The notes beneath the pieces are model-generated. The model was given only the letters and a program-made list of their open reading frames with translations. It was not told where the DNA came from and searched no databases. From NCBI GenBank assembly GCA_012845835.1, contig JABAKD010000029.1, forward strand, positions 6,130,405-6,194,404: DNA of 64,000 bases. The letters run 5' to 3'. Of the stretch, positions 12,560 to 24,551 are shown in pieces; positions within the stretch are counted from its first letter, which is position 1; the number at the start of each line of letters is the position of its first letter. The DNA comes from Undaria pinnatifida (lineage: Eukaryota; Sar; Phaeophyceae; Laminariales; Alariaceae). A program made the position numbers and the translations under genes.

Positions 12560-15200
12560 ACCCCCTCCCCCCTCCCCCCATTACCCCTTCTCCGCTCCCC
12601 CCTCCCCCCCTCCCCCTCCCTCCCCCCTCCCTCCCTCCCCCCTCCCCCCCTCCCCCCTCCCCCCCTCCCCCCTCCCCCCTCCCATTCTCCCCCTTCCCCC
12701 CCTTCCCCCCCTTCCCCCTCCCCCGGGCCGCCTTAAGATGCCGGCGGTGGATGGCACAACCGCAGCCTTTGCGCTTCGCCTTGAAGCTTTTCGTCTCTCC
12801 TTTTCATGCCAATTGCGAATGAACAACTCGGCTCCCTCCTCTGTTAGTCGACGAAATCTGCTGGCCTTCTGAGAGGGCTTTCGCCACCCTTTAATTTTCA
12901 TGCCAAAGACTGACATATCCTGCTTCAGATGAGCCATCCAGTTCTTCTCTTGCCCCCTGAGTAGCCCTTACCCCCAACGAGCTCCACAATTATCACCTTC
13001 TGCGGCAGACGCTTCTTCCTTGCTACGAATCCGGGAAAAAATATACCCCGTTTGCGCACTATCGCCTATATGCTCTCGGAAGCTGTTTTGGCAAGCGCGT
13101 CGTCGTACGATAGGGTGTGATCGTCGCGCTTCCGTTTCCGCCATACGAGGCATCGGAGAAGCATGGGGTCGTGAACCCGTCGCAGACTGTCATAGTCAGG
13201 CTTGTTCGGACTCCACGTCATGCAACCTTAAAGCAGTGTCTCGACCACCTCAGCTTTGAGCAATCGCACCTTCAACCGTAAGCGCACACCCGGGCGATTA
13301 TAGATTTCCATCTTGCACCGCTGGAAGCACGCCCAGGCTCTCTGGAGACTCTTGTTGTTTCAGTTCTAACGTTTCTCTCTGCGGTGATAGCCCCGCCCAA
13401 GTACACAAACTCGATTTTTGTTTGTATACCTGGCCGGCTGAATTGATTGTGAAGGACACCTTTCGCCCGCCTTTGGTTTCCAGGCACATTATCTCTGTTT
13501 TCGCCTCTGAGACCGTAAGCCCGAAGGACGAGCACGCAGTCATGATCACCGTCATCATCCTAACCAGCCCATCTGATGATCGCGATACGATGCCCGCATT
13601 GTCCGCTTACAGCATACTCCGCAATCTCTGCACCCCCTCCCCCTCCTTCCCCCTCCGCCCGTCGACTTTACTTGTGCGTGAATCACTCTTTTTCTGGCGT
13701 TTGTCCTTTCGTTGGAGCTACATTATGTTGTCCGTGATAGCTGCATCAGCGAAGAATCGTTTCTCGGCCACACGCAGTACCGCCATGGAAAACAAATAAA
13801 CAGCAGTGGCGCGAGCACGCATCCTTGCCTGAGACCTTGCCCCATGTCGAACGTATCCGATCACTGTCCATCACCCAACCGCTCGCATGCTTGCATGACG
13901 TGGTGGAATTGGAGGATGATGGCAAGCATTCTCGGTGGCACGCCAAAACGAGCAAGGACATCTCACATAAGTGTCCGGTCACCGGATTCATGTGTTTTAG
14001 TGCGTTCGGTAAAGCACAAGTACAAGGGGGTGTCATTTTTCCGCGCCAGATCCTGCAGTCGTCGTTCTACGAACATCATTTTAACCGTCGAGCGTTGGGG
14101 TCTGAACCCACACCATTCCTCTGGAAGAATGTTCTCACGTTCGCAATAGTCACTCAGGCGACCCGCAATGACTTCTAAGAGTACTTTGCCGGCGTGAGTT
14201 TCCAGGGAGATGCCACGATAATTGCAACACTCAGTCCGATATATCTCTTGGGAAGCACATTAATCGTTGCATCTTTCCATTGTTGCGGCACGCCACTTCC
14301 CCTCCACACAGAGACGATGATATCGTTGAACTTTCCGAGAGTGTTGAATTCTCCTTCGTCGGCCAAAACATTCTGAAACTCGGAATGGGCCATCGGCCCC
14401 TACCGCCTGTTCGCCAACGCACGAATCGCTTCCTCTACTTGCGTACCTAGACGGAACATGGTCCAGTGGTCTGCACGGGGGCCACTGCTTAAGCTCGTCT
14501 ACAATGCTCATGTCAATGGTCGGCGATTTGGTGTTAAGCAGTTTATGAAACCACCTCACCCACCGCGCGCGGATGAGGTCATTATCCCGCAGCAATCGAC
14601 GTTCTTCGTCTTCGATGTACTACGAGTTAACCGTCCTCTTCCCTTCCTCATCCATCCCCTTGAGGTGTTTGTAGAAACCAAAGAGATAACCTTCTTGGAT
14701 ACGCACTTTGAGTTGTCTAACGTAATCATCGAAAAACTTCTGTACAGCTTCCGGCCGCGTCCGTTTTAGCTGATTGATGGTCGCCTTCAATGCTAGCCGT
14801 AGCCCACGATCGTTTGCAGCCTAACGGACCCGTTTCCTCTATCCTGCCACCATGCGTTCAAATCCGCTTTCGTCTGCTCGGTCGCACACCAGCCCTTCGG
14901 TACTTGGTTGCGCGTCTCGGTCAGTAATGAGGGCATGTCATCAACGCTTCCGGCATTAGTACCGGGTACCGGGGAGGCAAGCTTGGCTGCTATCGCTTTT
15001 TGGAATTTCATCCGAAGTTGCGGGTGTGCCGTTAATCTCGGTAGATCAATAACGCGCCGGCTTCTGAAGACTTGCTTTAGGCGATTTGGTACGATGGTGC
15101 CTAAAATGCGAATAATTTCGATTACGAGGTTGTAGGCCGACTCAGCGCTCTCTCTTGGTGGGTTCCCTGCAGTTACATTACGCACCAATCGTCTATACAC
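12560..15200 (-). pseudogene. LINE reverse transcriptase and C-terminal region, broken
   Basis: Minus-strand segments in order match the other LINE copy. They are a pre-RT segment with KFQKAIAAKLASPVPG and AGSVDDM (15200-14793), a linker with RARWVRWFHKLLN (about 14550), and RT core fragments in shifted frames (14036-13746). A post-catalytic segment follows with SSFGLTVSEAKTEIMC and then FVYLGGAIT (13560-13270), and a C-terminal segment with MAHLKQDMSVFGMKIKGWR (12937-12581). The catalytic box near 13600 reads stop-A-D-N instead of Y-A-D-D. Frames change at several places. Confidence 0.75.
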
Positions 15201-15642
15201 TTGCCGTGTCAGTATGTAGTCAAGCCAGTACTAGGCCTTCCGTCGGTTAGGACTCTGAAGCGTGTACGCTATACCACGAGCAGGTATAGCAAAGTACGTA
15301 TTGAGGAGGGCACGTTTGTCATCAGGTGCGTGAATCAATAGCCGCTATCTGTTGTCGTTCAGCTCGTCACGTCCGTATGCACCTAATACCTTGCTGTCGG
15401 TCCACCCGACCCCTCTCATGCCCCTGTACGAGCATTTGCGTGCATCAGGAAAAGGAGGTGGTCCGTACTGGGTACCCCCTTGACCACCTCGTCTATTGAA
15501 CTCCAAAAGTAATATTTTTCGCTGGTGCTCTTGTCAAGAGTGGAGGCATAGCCTCCAATGAAACCTTCATCAATCTAGCACTGATGCACTCAACCGCGAC
15601 ACCGCTTTTGTCCATCCCTGCCACGATAGACTCTCTAACAGC

Positions 15643-15867
15643 TCAGCCTACCCCGTGGTTCCCCATATGTTCGTGCTTTCCTTCGTCTGCTCCTGAGCAA
15701 AACAAAACATACCCCGCCGCCGTAAAAGCACTTTGTCCATTGCGCCGCACCTCCTGCAACCCTATGATATCACAACCTGCGTCCTCGCACGTCTTCAGTA
15801 TCACCTCGGCGTGGACTATGCCGTTCGTGCTCTCAAAAGCAAGGATGCGAACGTTGTACGTACCCAC
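15643..15867 (-). pseudogene. LINE endonuclease domain (EEP family), fragment
   Basis: The frame reads GTYNVRILAF, then CDIIGLQEVRRNG, then AAGYVLFCSG. This is the N-terminal signature of the exonuclease-endonuclease-phosphatase domain of LINE ORF2 proteins: a TYNVR strand followed by the metal-binding Glu in LQE. These enzymes nick the target DNA to prime reverse transcription. A related segment with TYNVRTLAV and GLQETRR occurs on the plus strand at about 27110-27290. The frame is open for only 74 codons, so the domain is truncated relative to the usual 200 or more residues. Confidence 0.75.
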
Positions 15868-16395
15868 GACGAGTTCCCTTGCTCTCGACCTAGCCCTTGC
15901 ATCTGCGCGACGTTTCTGAGCAGACCTTCGAATCCTCCTGCGTCTCCTTCTCTTCTTTCAAACATCAGATTTCCTCCCTTCCACCCTCCGTTTTTCCCAG
16001 ACAGAGTATTTCCCCCTCTCCGTCTTCCTTCGTCCAGCCCGGTTCTTGCATAAGTGCCAACCTGAATGGGGCAGCAGTCCCGACACGCTACGTCCATCTC
16101 TTTCCCGACTCTGGTGCTTACTCACGTGGCTTCGATCCTCTCTTTTTTGTTCGATACAAATTCCACGCTTTCCGCGGCGGTCATGAGACACTGCGTCCGC
16201 AGGGAAGGCTCCTGGGTCTAAAAATTCAGCGAGGAACGTTTTTGCCTTGTCGCTGGCTGTCACCGGCGGCCCGCACTTTAGTTCAACGCACTAGTACGGT
16301 CGACGCCACACCCACCCTCAGGGGCTCTGGCACGTTTTAGAGAAGCTTCAGACCCGAGCACCACCCCGGCCGGGGAGCAGCCGAGGGGGGGCATT

Positions 16396-17105
16396 ATGAA
16401 CACTAGTAATAGTCGCGACCTGCACTACTGCTCACTGAACGAGTCAACACAGTAGTACAGCTAGGCATCGTGCACTGCTGGTGGCGGGCCTATACGAGTA
16501 GATCGGCCGTACTATGTGCGAACACATGTAATGGTGGATTGTTTCATAGGTCAGAAGCAATGCCGGAAAGGTTACATCACATTGCGTGCTGGTACCTGGT
16601 AAAAATATGCCAAGAAACCAGACCAAAACATGGTTCAGCTGAAAACGAAACCCCCAAAAAATATAGTTCGGGTAAAACGGCTACGATCGTCCTTTGTTGT
16701 AGTACGAGGATACCCATATTATAATCACGCACTGTCAATAGTACAACATAAGCAGAAATGCTACGGTATGACTAAAAGCAGGAGATAGAACAAGAGCGAG
16801 TCATTGCGTTCACCCGAAGCACGCAACTCGTACTCGGGGGGGGTATGGTAGAGCAATCTATAGCAAATACCCCTATTTCGCAGAGACACGGTACAGTAGT
16901 AGGTTGTGGTGGAACGGAGCCGGCCACTCGAATTAGTCGATGCAAATAGCTCACAGGCTTGTTTCCAACTGCGAATTTTTCCACAAGGTGTTATTAAATT
17001 GGCGGAGTATTGTGACGGACAGGACTCCCGACACGGGCACAAACCACTTGGAATTGGACTACGAACGTTTTTGGCGTTGGAAAATAAGAGGTAAGGACAA
17101 ATATA
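16396..17105. other. Unassigned spacer
   Basis: No gene, repeat or element recognised between the LINE 5' end and the inverted Rep-A copy. Confidence 0.35.
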
Positions 17106-17660
17106 TTATAAAAACAAAAATTCACTCCAGCTGTGAGATCGAAGATTTCGTCGAAATTCATCTTTGCAAGCTGTGTGTGATACTCCGATCGCGCGCATTA
17201 CGGGTTGAGTGTCCTCATCAAGGATACAGGTCGGCGACTCTCCTTACAACTACCGTGTAGCTATCAGGGTCAACAGGGTGATTTTAGTCAGTCTGTGCGC
17301 GGAAACTATAAAACCCGTTTCTGAGGGGGACAAAATCTGACAGCTGTGGAGGGAATGTATCCTTTTATCAAGTGAATCTTGTAAGTGGAATAACCGGTGA
17401 GGGGGGGGGGGGGGGGGGAGTTTTGAAGGACGTGGGGGCCTGGTTTTGATCAAAAGCGAGCGGGTTTGGAGGGGGGGTAATTTGTGCATGTAAGTTTTAA
17501 ATCCTTTCAAGGGGATAAATATGACTGTTTTGGCTCCAGTTTCTTATTGGGGGGAGGGGGGGGGGGTTGAGGCGGGGGGGGGGGCGGGGGGGGCAGCTCA
17601 ATATGTGCGTGGAAGCTATACATTATTTTGAGGGGATAAATGGGACGGTTAAATATATAT
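17106..17660 (-). repeat. Rep-A copy, minus orientation, with G tracts
   Basis: The core is the reverse complement of the 11.0-11.25 kb core (17106-17322, ending at 'cgcggaaactataaaaccc'). It is followed by poly-G runs near 17400-17418 and 17550-17597, with the intervening unit 'gggtttggagggggg' and 'ggggataaat'. Poly-C lies on the same strand as the core in both orientations. Confidence 0.75.
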
Positions 17661-18270
17661 AGCACCTAAGCAAATATAGGGCAGATCTTTTTTTGTTCGG
17701 TTGTCACCGTAGTATCCCACGACGAGAGCGCACGGGGAGACAATATATCAAAAAGCTGCTGCAGCAAAGCCGCGATAGCTGCAGACCCAACGTGCCGGTG
17801 GCAAAGCGGAGGCCCGAATCGGCCAGTGGTTCACAGATAAGAGACATAAGGATGACCAAGCTCTATAGTGAGAGCAAGAATGTAGGTTTAAAGGCAAAGG
17901 AAAAAAGAACAAAGAAAAAATACCTGCAAAAAACGAGAAAAAAAGTAAAATGCAAAGCTATGCAAGGCGAAAAGAGCTTGCCTTGGGGAGAGAAGAGCAA
18001 CGGGGAGGATAGGATGTCGCGCAAGTCCAAGGCCGACACGTTCACTGCTCCGACGACGCCAATGGTAGTGGTACTCCGAGAGGGGGATGCATGGTTGGTC
18101 GGTGTTGGGAACCGTGCTCCTCATGGGTTCCAGTGTCTTGTTGGTCTCTCCTCATGGGTCGCTGGATAGACTCAAAAGCATATACATTATTTCCTCTACA
18201 TGGAACTCTAAAAGACAAGCAAAACAAGACAAGACAGAGTAGGGCAGGGTAGAGCAGGTATATCAAGGTC
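17661..18270. other. Left flank of the composite element, no gene recognised
   Basis: A lysine-rich frame (17693-18169, plus) is open for 158 codons but has no domain I recognise and may be chance. Purine-rich sequence dominates. Confidence 0.3.
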
Positions 18271-18374
18271 GCCGCCGGGGAATCTGCCAACATTGGCCGG
18301 AAGGAATTGCCTGTCAACATAAAAAACGCCTGCAGAACCTACTCTACAGAACCAGATTTCAATTTGAACAAATC
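18271..18374 (+). repeat. Left terminal inverted repeat of the MULE composite
   Basis: The sequence from 'gccgccggggaatctgcc' through 'aacgcctgcagaaccta' to 'ttcaatttgaa' matches, as its reverse complement, the segment at about 34968-35070. The match is long and gapped, with shared words 'ctgccaa(c/t)att', 'aaaacgcctgca' and 'ctactctaca'. I could not fix the exact outer end or find a target-site duplication by eye. Confidence 0.75.
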
Positions 18375-18412
18375 ACAAAGAACACCTGGTCGTACACTCT
18401 ACCCACAGAGCT

Positions 18413-18470
18413 AACACACGTAGCAGCACGTAGCAGCACGTAGGAGCACGTAGTAGCACGTAGCAGCGGA
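18413..18470. repeat. Short tandem array of 'cacgtagcag' decamers
   Basis: About five copies of a 10-11 bp unit with single-base variants lie just inside the left inverted repeat. They sit immediately upstream of the first ATG of the element's plus-strand gene, so a promoter role is possible but unproven. Confidence 0.6.
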
Positions 18471-18509
18471 CCCGCAGTGGTTACCCCCAAGGTATTCACG
18501 GGGCTGAGG

Positions 18510-19022
18510 ATGGCCAGCAGCATAGAGGCTGCTGCAAGAGCTGCTGCCAGTCTAGCGAGCTCGGATTCCTTGCCGCCTTGCGAGACGGACGAAAGTGGTG
18601 CACCGGTGACCTCCTCGCTAGGCACGGCGTGGAGTGCAGTCTCGGATGAAAGACATGCACCAACGACCTCGCTAGGCTTGACGTGGAGTAACGAGGAGCC
18701 TATGGTGGTAGATGACGAGGCAGCTCCTTACAACAGCAACTCAGCAGCAAAAAGAGGCGAGGACAGCACCAACGGCGGAAGACACGAAGATGGCAACGAG
18801 GACGCGACTGCCTCGCGTGCATCTCACCAAGACAATTTGTTCGATAGATCCGAAGGTGAGATGATAGTTTATCACATAAGTAGTTTATCACATGCTGACA
18901 GTCGTAAAGGAGTGACGCAGTTTGGTGAGTCGCGGGTCGCATGCGGTGTCCGCTCGCGAAATATAGCGTCGCTACAAGCAGTAGTACGCGCTTGCTGCAT
19001 GATACCAACGGAGAAGGCATGA
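18510..19022 (+). CDS. Possible N-terminal exon of the MULE gene, hypothetical
   Basis: This is the first ATG-initiated frame inside the left inverted repeat, 170 codons long. It starts MASSIEAAARAAASLASSDS and is acidic and Ser/Ala-rich. It contains a repeated phrase, SSLGTAWSAVSDERHAP then TSLGLTWSNEEP, which suggests an internal duplication near residues 35-65. I recognise no domain. Position and strand agree with a 5' exon of the transposase gene, but I could not place the splice to the catalytic exons. It could equally be a separate small gene. Confidence 0.35.
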   Translation: MASSIEAAARAAASLASSDSLPPCETDESGAPVTSSLGTAWSAVSDERHAPTTSLGLTWSNEEPMVVDDEAAPYNSNSAAKRGEDSTNGGRHEDGNEDATASRASHQDNLFDRSEGEMIVYHISSLSHADSRKGVTQFGESRVACGVRSRNIASLQAVVRACCMIPTEKA

Positions 19023-19099
19023 AACGATACGCGATGCGATCGGTACTTCTGTTTGTTTCATTTTCCTGTTGCCGACGAAGTTTGGGTACAAGTAGGCTT

Positions 19100-21290
19100 A
19101 ACTAGGCTTCCATCGGCCCTCTCTTCTGGCTTGCAATAGTATTGCCCCCCTCCTTCCGGTTGTTATTGCCATGTACAGCGGGGATGTCGCAGTTAAGGGC
19201 GGAGCTTTTGAAAATATCGTTCCCCCGCCTTGAAGGCGAAGCGGAGCAGGAGTTTAACGAGGCGATATGGGACAACGCCGTCGACATGGTCATCGGGTAC
19301 GTCGGCCACGGATGCCACCTGAAACGCCGAGACAAAGTGAAGGTAGGCTTGAAAAGTTTGAGAACTGCTGCGGCATTTGGTCCTTGCTTGCGCACTGATC
19401 ACGCGGCCCGTCCTGTCCTTCAGTAAAGAATGGCACGCGCATACTACATGTACCCACCGCCACCATGGACACGCACCTTGCTGTCGACCATCGCATGTCG
19501 CCCGCCATTGACTTCCGATCGGAAATACCGCCTCGAAAATTCGTTCCCTCTGTCGTCCCAGCTTCACTCTAGAAGCGCCGAAGCAAACCGGCTCAACAAA
19601 GACAGGTGGAGGAACTTCAAATCGTTTGCGAAGAAGGCGGGACGCCAGCAAAACGGGGTCTTACGGGCCCAGCAAGCGCTTCCGAGGAGTAAACGACCAA
19701 GAACACTACAAGAAAGAAGGTGTTGTTCAGAATAACTGAAGTGATTCGTGTTGAGTAGCCCCACAGCAGTAAATAGTACTCCGTATCTGATATCTTCGTG
19801 ATGCCCTCTAGATGAGTCGATTTGAGAAGTACGCAGCCTTGCCGCCTCTGTCCTTTTTACATCGTCTGTGCTGCACCAATATACTTCAGTACATGATATT
19901 GTCTGCACTTGCATCTAATGAAAACCAGAACTCCTACTGCTGTTGTGGTATGCCAAAATTGCTGTAGCCCCCGGAGAAGCGTATGTACGTACCTTTGCGT
20001 ACGCGTTGATGTATAAAGCAGTGGCAATCGAGTGGTATAAGTTTATTTGTTGATTTTTTTATGGACCAGACGCGCTGGCATCTTTTCATCGCCAAAGTAC
20101 GACCGTATCGGCGTGGGTCTCTCTGCAATTCGTACAGAGATCTACGTTCTTCGTGGATTTGTGCAACGGAAGGTTTCTTCTCCATCCATTGCAAGAGTTG
20201 CTCTTCGTTAATGTAGTCGTACCGACTTCACGGCAGACACCCGTCCTCGCTGTTGTATTTCTGTATGTCGCGCCCCCGAAACACATGCATGGTATTGATG
20301 CCAAATCTACCATAAGACATGATGTCCGTTTTCGATTTTTGAAGACACCGACGCTGCCCGTGTCCTGACAGATTGTGAACCTCCCGCCCAACGCCATGAT
20401 TGCGCATCTTGCCAGGTGTATATTGTGCAGAATCTAGCTTGGTTGCGGCTTTCTGGTGGTGTTCAACTGGTCAGGAATCGCTGACGGTCTTACCCTTTCG
20501 ACGTTGAGTCCACTTGTCCAGATAGAGTTGGCGTATCGGCGACCGCTGTACACTAGTAGTGGTGACGGGTGTGCTTAGATGATCGCAACCAGCGCCCGTT
20601 GGTTGCAACATGATGGTTGCAACATGCGTTGTGTCGCTCGTGGTAAAGGTGTAGGAGTGCAGTTTGCTGGGATCAAATTGTTTTTATCCTATACGCCTTT
20701 CATTCTCACCCTTGTTCTGTCGCCCATCCATTCGCCGTTCGTTGCGGACCATGGATCTATCGCTTGTTCAATCCCAACGGCTCAGGCCTCCTTGTGCCCG
20801 CACCACAACATAGACTCAGAGAACGGCAGCGTGGAGCACGAGCCCCCACGAAGGATGGACAATGGGGTGACACACGAGATGGTTTACGAGCAGGAGGATA
20901 TGATTCGCCTGCTGCACGTTCAAACTCAACGACACGAAGGCTATTGACAGGACTGTTGAGCGCGATGGGTTGATTCTGGGACCGAGCGGGAACCAGCAGG
21001 TGAGTGGGTGAGGATAATATACCCGACATAGCACGTACTATTGTTTTGCGGCGTGGAGGTATTACGTTCGGATCCCAGCGGCATTCTGTGTAGGGACTTC
21101 TTGTTTGGTCACCCTCGATTTGCGCGTACGTGTGATATCAGCACAAGTAGGGGTGTTATGGTCATCATCGCTCCGTCACCGTGTTCCTTCGGCCCGGCAC
21201 TGCGTGTATTCTCGCCGAAAATGTGAACCATGAGAGCGCGATTTCGACAAAAACACTCCAAAGCCCTAGGAGGGGCAAACGACAAGAATG
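19100..21290. other. Interior of the MULE, exon structure unresolved
   Basis: Short plus-strand frames at 19142-19426 (with FPRLEGEAEQEFNEAIWDN) and 20579-20947 look more protein-like than the background and may be further exons. A minus frame at 20086-20397 is also open. I could not join any of these with confidence. Confidence 0.3.
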
Positions 21291-21958
21291 ATGGCTTCAG
21301 CTGGAACGTTGCTGGATGAGGTTCACCCTGGACGACAAGGGACGCATCAACCGCGCCGCCTGTGCGCTCGAAGCGCAGAGGACGACGGCACTGCGGGTCT
21401 ACCCGCTCATCACTCAGGACAAAACATTAAACACCAGGAGATTTCGCGTGCTAAGTCCCGAGACGTCTTGGTTATTTGACCTGTTTGAACTGAGCATTCC
21501 CGTACGAAAAGAAAGCATCGCTCTCCTACCGTTTTGTGAATGGTTTCGTCATGATCTTCGCGTGTCTATTGTGCGCCCAATTTAATGGTTATTCTCCAAC
21601 CAGATACAAGCATCATCTGGCACTGATCGTGGTTGTGGACGAGGAGAACTACACCCACATCGCGATGCACCTACTTCTTGCCAACGAGTGGTCGGAGGAC
21701 TGTGACTTCCTTATCCGAGTCTTCAGGGAACTGATCGAGGAAGCGCAAACACAGGTGAGCCAAGTGTCCATGTGCAGCATACACCGTGGGACTCGAGGAC
21801 CGCAGGAGATTCTATGGTTGTGTTGCCCCCAAGAGGAGGTTGGTTGTTGTGAACGTGGTCAGTGATACTGTACACGGATACCGTGTAATGCATGTCTCTC
21901 ACATCGTGTCGCTTTCCTGGCCGTAATGTGCGTCGGTCGCACTCGTGGGGAATCGTAG

Positions 21959-22147
21959 GCGATCTTCACTGATGTTGATCCAGCTGCGATGGCGGCAATC
22001 CAGAGGGAGTCCCCGTGGTCGCGGCACCCGCTGTGCCTGTTCCACATGGACTATAACGTTAGGGAGCATGGCAAGGTTCTTGGGGAGGGTGTCCTTGCCG
22101 GCGTGATTCGAATGTTCTACAAGGAAGCATTCGCTCCTACCGAGAAG
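21959..22147 (+). CDS. MULE transposase catalytic exon with C-x2-H motif
   Basis: A 63-codon exon with AG at 21957-21958 and GT at 22148-22149, in phase 0 on both sides. The motif FTDVDPAAMAAIQ carries the second catalytic Asp of the DDE fold, and LCLFHMDYN is the C-x(2)-H helix conserved in Mutator and FAR1 proteins. No frame break is present. Confidence 0.8.
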
Positions 22148-22750
22148 GTCAGTTGAGAACCGTGATGCGGAAGTGACTTACTGTTGCCTTGTATGTGAGA
22201 CCACGAAAGGGCTATAGGGAAGCCATGAGGTTGTAACAATAAGGTGCCTTGTGGACAACGTTAGGGCATTGGGTCGTCTAGGTGGGTATTGCGGGTGCAG
22301 GCGGCTTTGTGTCCTTGCGCTCTCGTGGAACCTGAGGATGTATTGTTTGGAAGGTCCTACGTTCAATCCCCTCCAACCCATGCCTGATTTGTTCGACCCC
22401 TCCACCGTCTCCCCTCTATTCGCTGTGTCCCAGTTGTTCCTTCAGGCCATACAGGACCTCTCCAATCTGCTCGCCCCGGGAAGCCACAGGTACACTTACA
22501 TGGCGGAGTCCGTTTTTGGGCCCAAGTAAGCACTGCCTGGCATGTCAAGAGCCGAGCTAAATAGGGATGCGCATACAGCAGCAGCCTCGCTCGGGCTACA
22601 CCGGGGTTAGGGTATCTCGTCGGAGACTTGTTGGGTTGTGGTTGGGTTTGAGTTGGGATCATTTTTTCTGTGCATTCGCCCCCCCGGCTGTGGAGGAGAT
22701 ATCCGCGGCCGAGGGGGGAGGCTGTTGTTTGAGTTTGAGTTTTTCTCAGG

Positions 22751-22995
22751 TTGCCATCCGCCCCCCGCTGTGCCCACCTACTAAGTTGGAGCCGTTCCGG
22801 CGCATGCGACAGGTGGGTACACCGGTGGGCGGAGTACGGGCACCCAGGGCTCCTCGCGCTCGGCATCACCTCCACGCAGCGAGGGGAATCGACCAACAGC
22901 GCTTTGAAGCCGGTGACGACCAGGTCGGGGACTATAGTCGACGTACCCCGGTCCATCAGCAACACAGTCAAGGAAGACGCCAAAACGACGACAAG
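22751..22995 (+). CDS. MULE transposase exon with TQRGES-N motif
   Basis: The frame contains RWAEYGHPGLLALGITSTQ and then RGESTNSALKPVTTRSG. In MULE transposases the 'TqRsEs-N' segment supplies the last catalytic acidic residue, here the Glu of RGES. The exon probably starts near 22800 and ends at acaag|gtggcc (22995); the 5' border is uncertain. Confidence 0.75.
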
Positions 22996-23996
22996 GTGGC
23001 CGGCTGTCACCCTTGGGGGTGTTTTTTCTAGGCTTTTGTCTCCGTTGCGTCAATATCGACGTCAGGGAAAAATCGTAGGAGGAAACAGGTTGGTTGCTGC
23101 CTGCCCGCCCAAAGAACACCTCTCCCACGATATCTTGCTGTCGTCGACTTTCGGCAGCCTTTTCTTCCCTTTCCCTCGGTTGGGGTTTTGTTTCTGGATT
23201 GCAGTTGTTGGCCTGCTCTGGAAGGCCAGGGTTACGACGGTATGATGGGCCCAGGGTTTCCTTTACTTGTATCATGTCTACGCTGCAATCGGGGGGGGGG
23301 CTGGGGGGCTACGATTGGTTGGCTGGCTGGCATTGCAGGGGCACCAAGATGTTCATGACGTTCCATTTTTTTCGTTGCGCATCACATAGCGCCGGTCACA
23401 TAGCGTGTGGAACAAAACGGAGGGAATCACATCTTTTTTCGCTGCCGTGGCTTATCGCTTTGCGGACCCTCGCTTTAAATGTAAACATGACACCCCCACC
23501 ACGTTTACACCTGAGCCGCGTTTCCACAAAGTGTTGCTAACCCTAACCTTTAGGTTTCACCTTCGAACGTCGTGCTTGTTACGATGCTCGTTGAAGTGAA
23601 AACATCGGGGGTCCGGTCCAACGCGTGCACATCCCGACTCAATCGGCGTGAGAGGTAACGACGACCGGGTGGCTTCAACATTTCAAATTCGTCCAGCACG
23701 GCATGCGCCAGGCGAATTGGAGCGCGTTCTCTATGAAGGTGACGTTTTCTTTCATAGGTTAGGGAATCGTTTGGGTATCGCACCAGCCTGAATCCCCCCC
23801 GCTGCCCGACTTTCTAGCACTGCTGTCGGAGCGCAGTAACAGTTGTGTTTCTACGGTAACAGTTGTGTTTCCAAAGTATAGCACTGTTGCGCAAACGTGG
23901 GTGGAGCCTCCTGAAGTAGCAGACCTTAATCGTCACCTTCCCCCCCCCCTCCCCCCGTGTACCTCGGTTTGATGCTTCGTCCTTCCTTATCGGCAG

Positions 23997-24246
23997 GACA
24001 TATCCGACGAGGCCCTGGCGGCTATGGGATGCACGGACAAGACCCTTGCAACGGGTACCAACGACGTTCAACGCCAGCTGGCTGACTTCGCGGCGAACCC
24101 GGCTGGAGCGGGGCTGGTTTACAGCGCTGGCGAAAGCGGCGATGTCACCCTCACCACCCGGATGTCCATCAAGTTCTTCGCGGAGTTACTGCGAGAACAA
24201 GTGGTAGACCGACTCGTGCGCATCACCAATATGTACGGGTCCTGCT
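23997..24246 (+). CDS. MULE transposase exon cut by the Copia LTR
   Basis: It begins after an acceptor at 23995-23996 with DISDEALAAMGCTDK and runs open to the exact left edge of the Copia LTR at 24247, ending one base into a codon. The sequence right of the other LTR begins with the remaining two codon bases, so the frame is continuous across the insertion. Confidence 0.7.
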
Positions 24247-24551
24247 TGTTGATCCCTACGAAGCGTAGAGGGCTTACCCGATGAGCTGACAATAGTGGGG
24301 TAGTGGAGTCACCGGTATGAAGACAAATAGAACACGTACACGTATATATTAAGTTGCTCCCAGCCAAGGCGCAGCGTGGAGAGTAGAAGACGCACTCGGT
24401 AGAAGAAGCACAACGAGGAGTGACGGCGAAATACCGAAAAAAAAATCTACCACCCCGATATACCTCTACGATGTGGCCAACGTACTACTGGAAACCCCTG
24501 CAATACTCAACCGTCATCATATCTGCATCATATCCGAGCATCCAATCAACA
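24247..24551 (-). repeat. Copia 3' LTR (left copy)
   Basis: It matches 30448-30753 throughout. Conserved words include 'gagctgacaatagtgggg', 'cggtagaagaagcacaac' and 'ctggaaacccct'. The copies differ by substitutions and small indels. Confidence 0.85.

Larger units (their letters stand above)
11803..16395 (-). mobile_element. Degenerate LINE retrotransposon, near full length, minus strand
   Basis: Read on the minus strand, the element starts near 16395. It carries an apurinic-type endonuclease domain near 15870-15640, a reverse-transcriptase region near 15200-13300 and a C-terminal segment ending in a Gly/Arg-rich tail (12720-12540, a C/T-rich tract on the plus strand). Its 3' untranslated region is A/G-rich on the plus strand, and it ends in an (ACA)n-type tail at about 11803. 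The order and wording match a second copy at 53.69-57.07 kb on the plus strand. Many stops and frame changes show that it is dead. Confidence 0.8.

Noticed and set aside
12460..12872. Proline-rich proteins encoded at 12462-12872
   Set aside because: All three frames are open because the DNA is a C/T tract. The LINE C-terminal tail on the other strand explains it.
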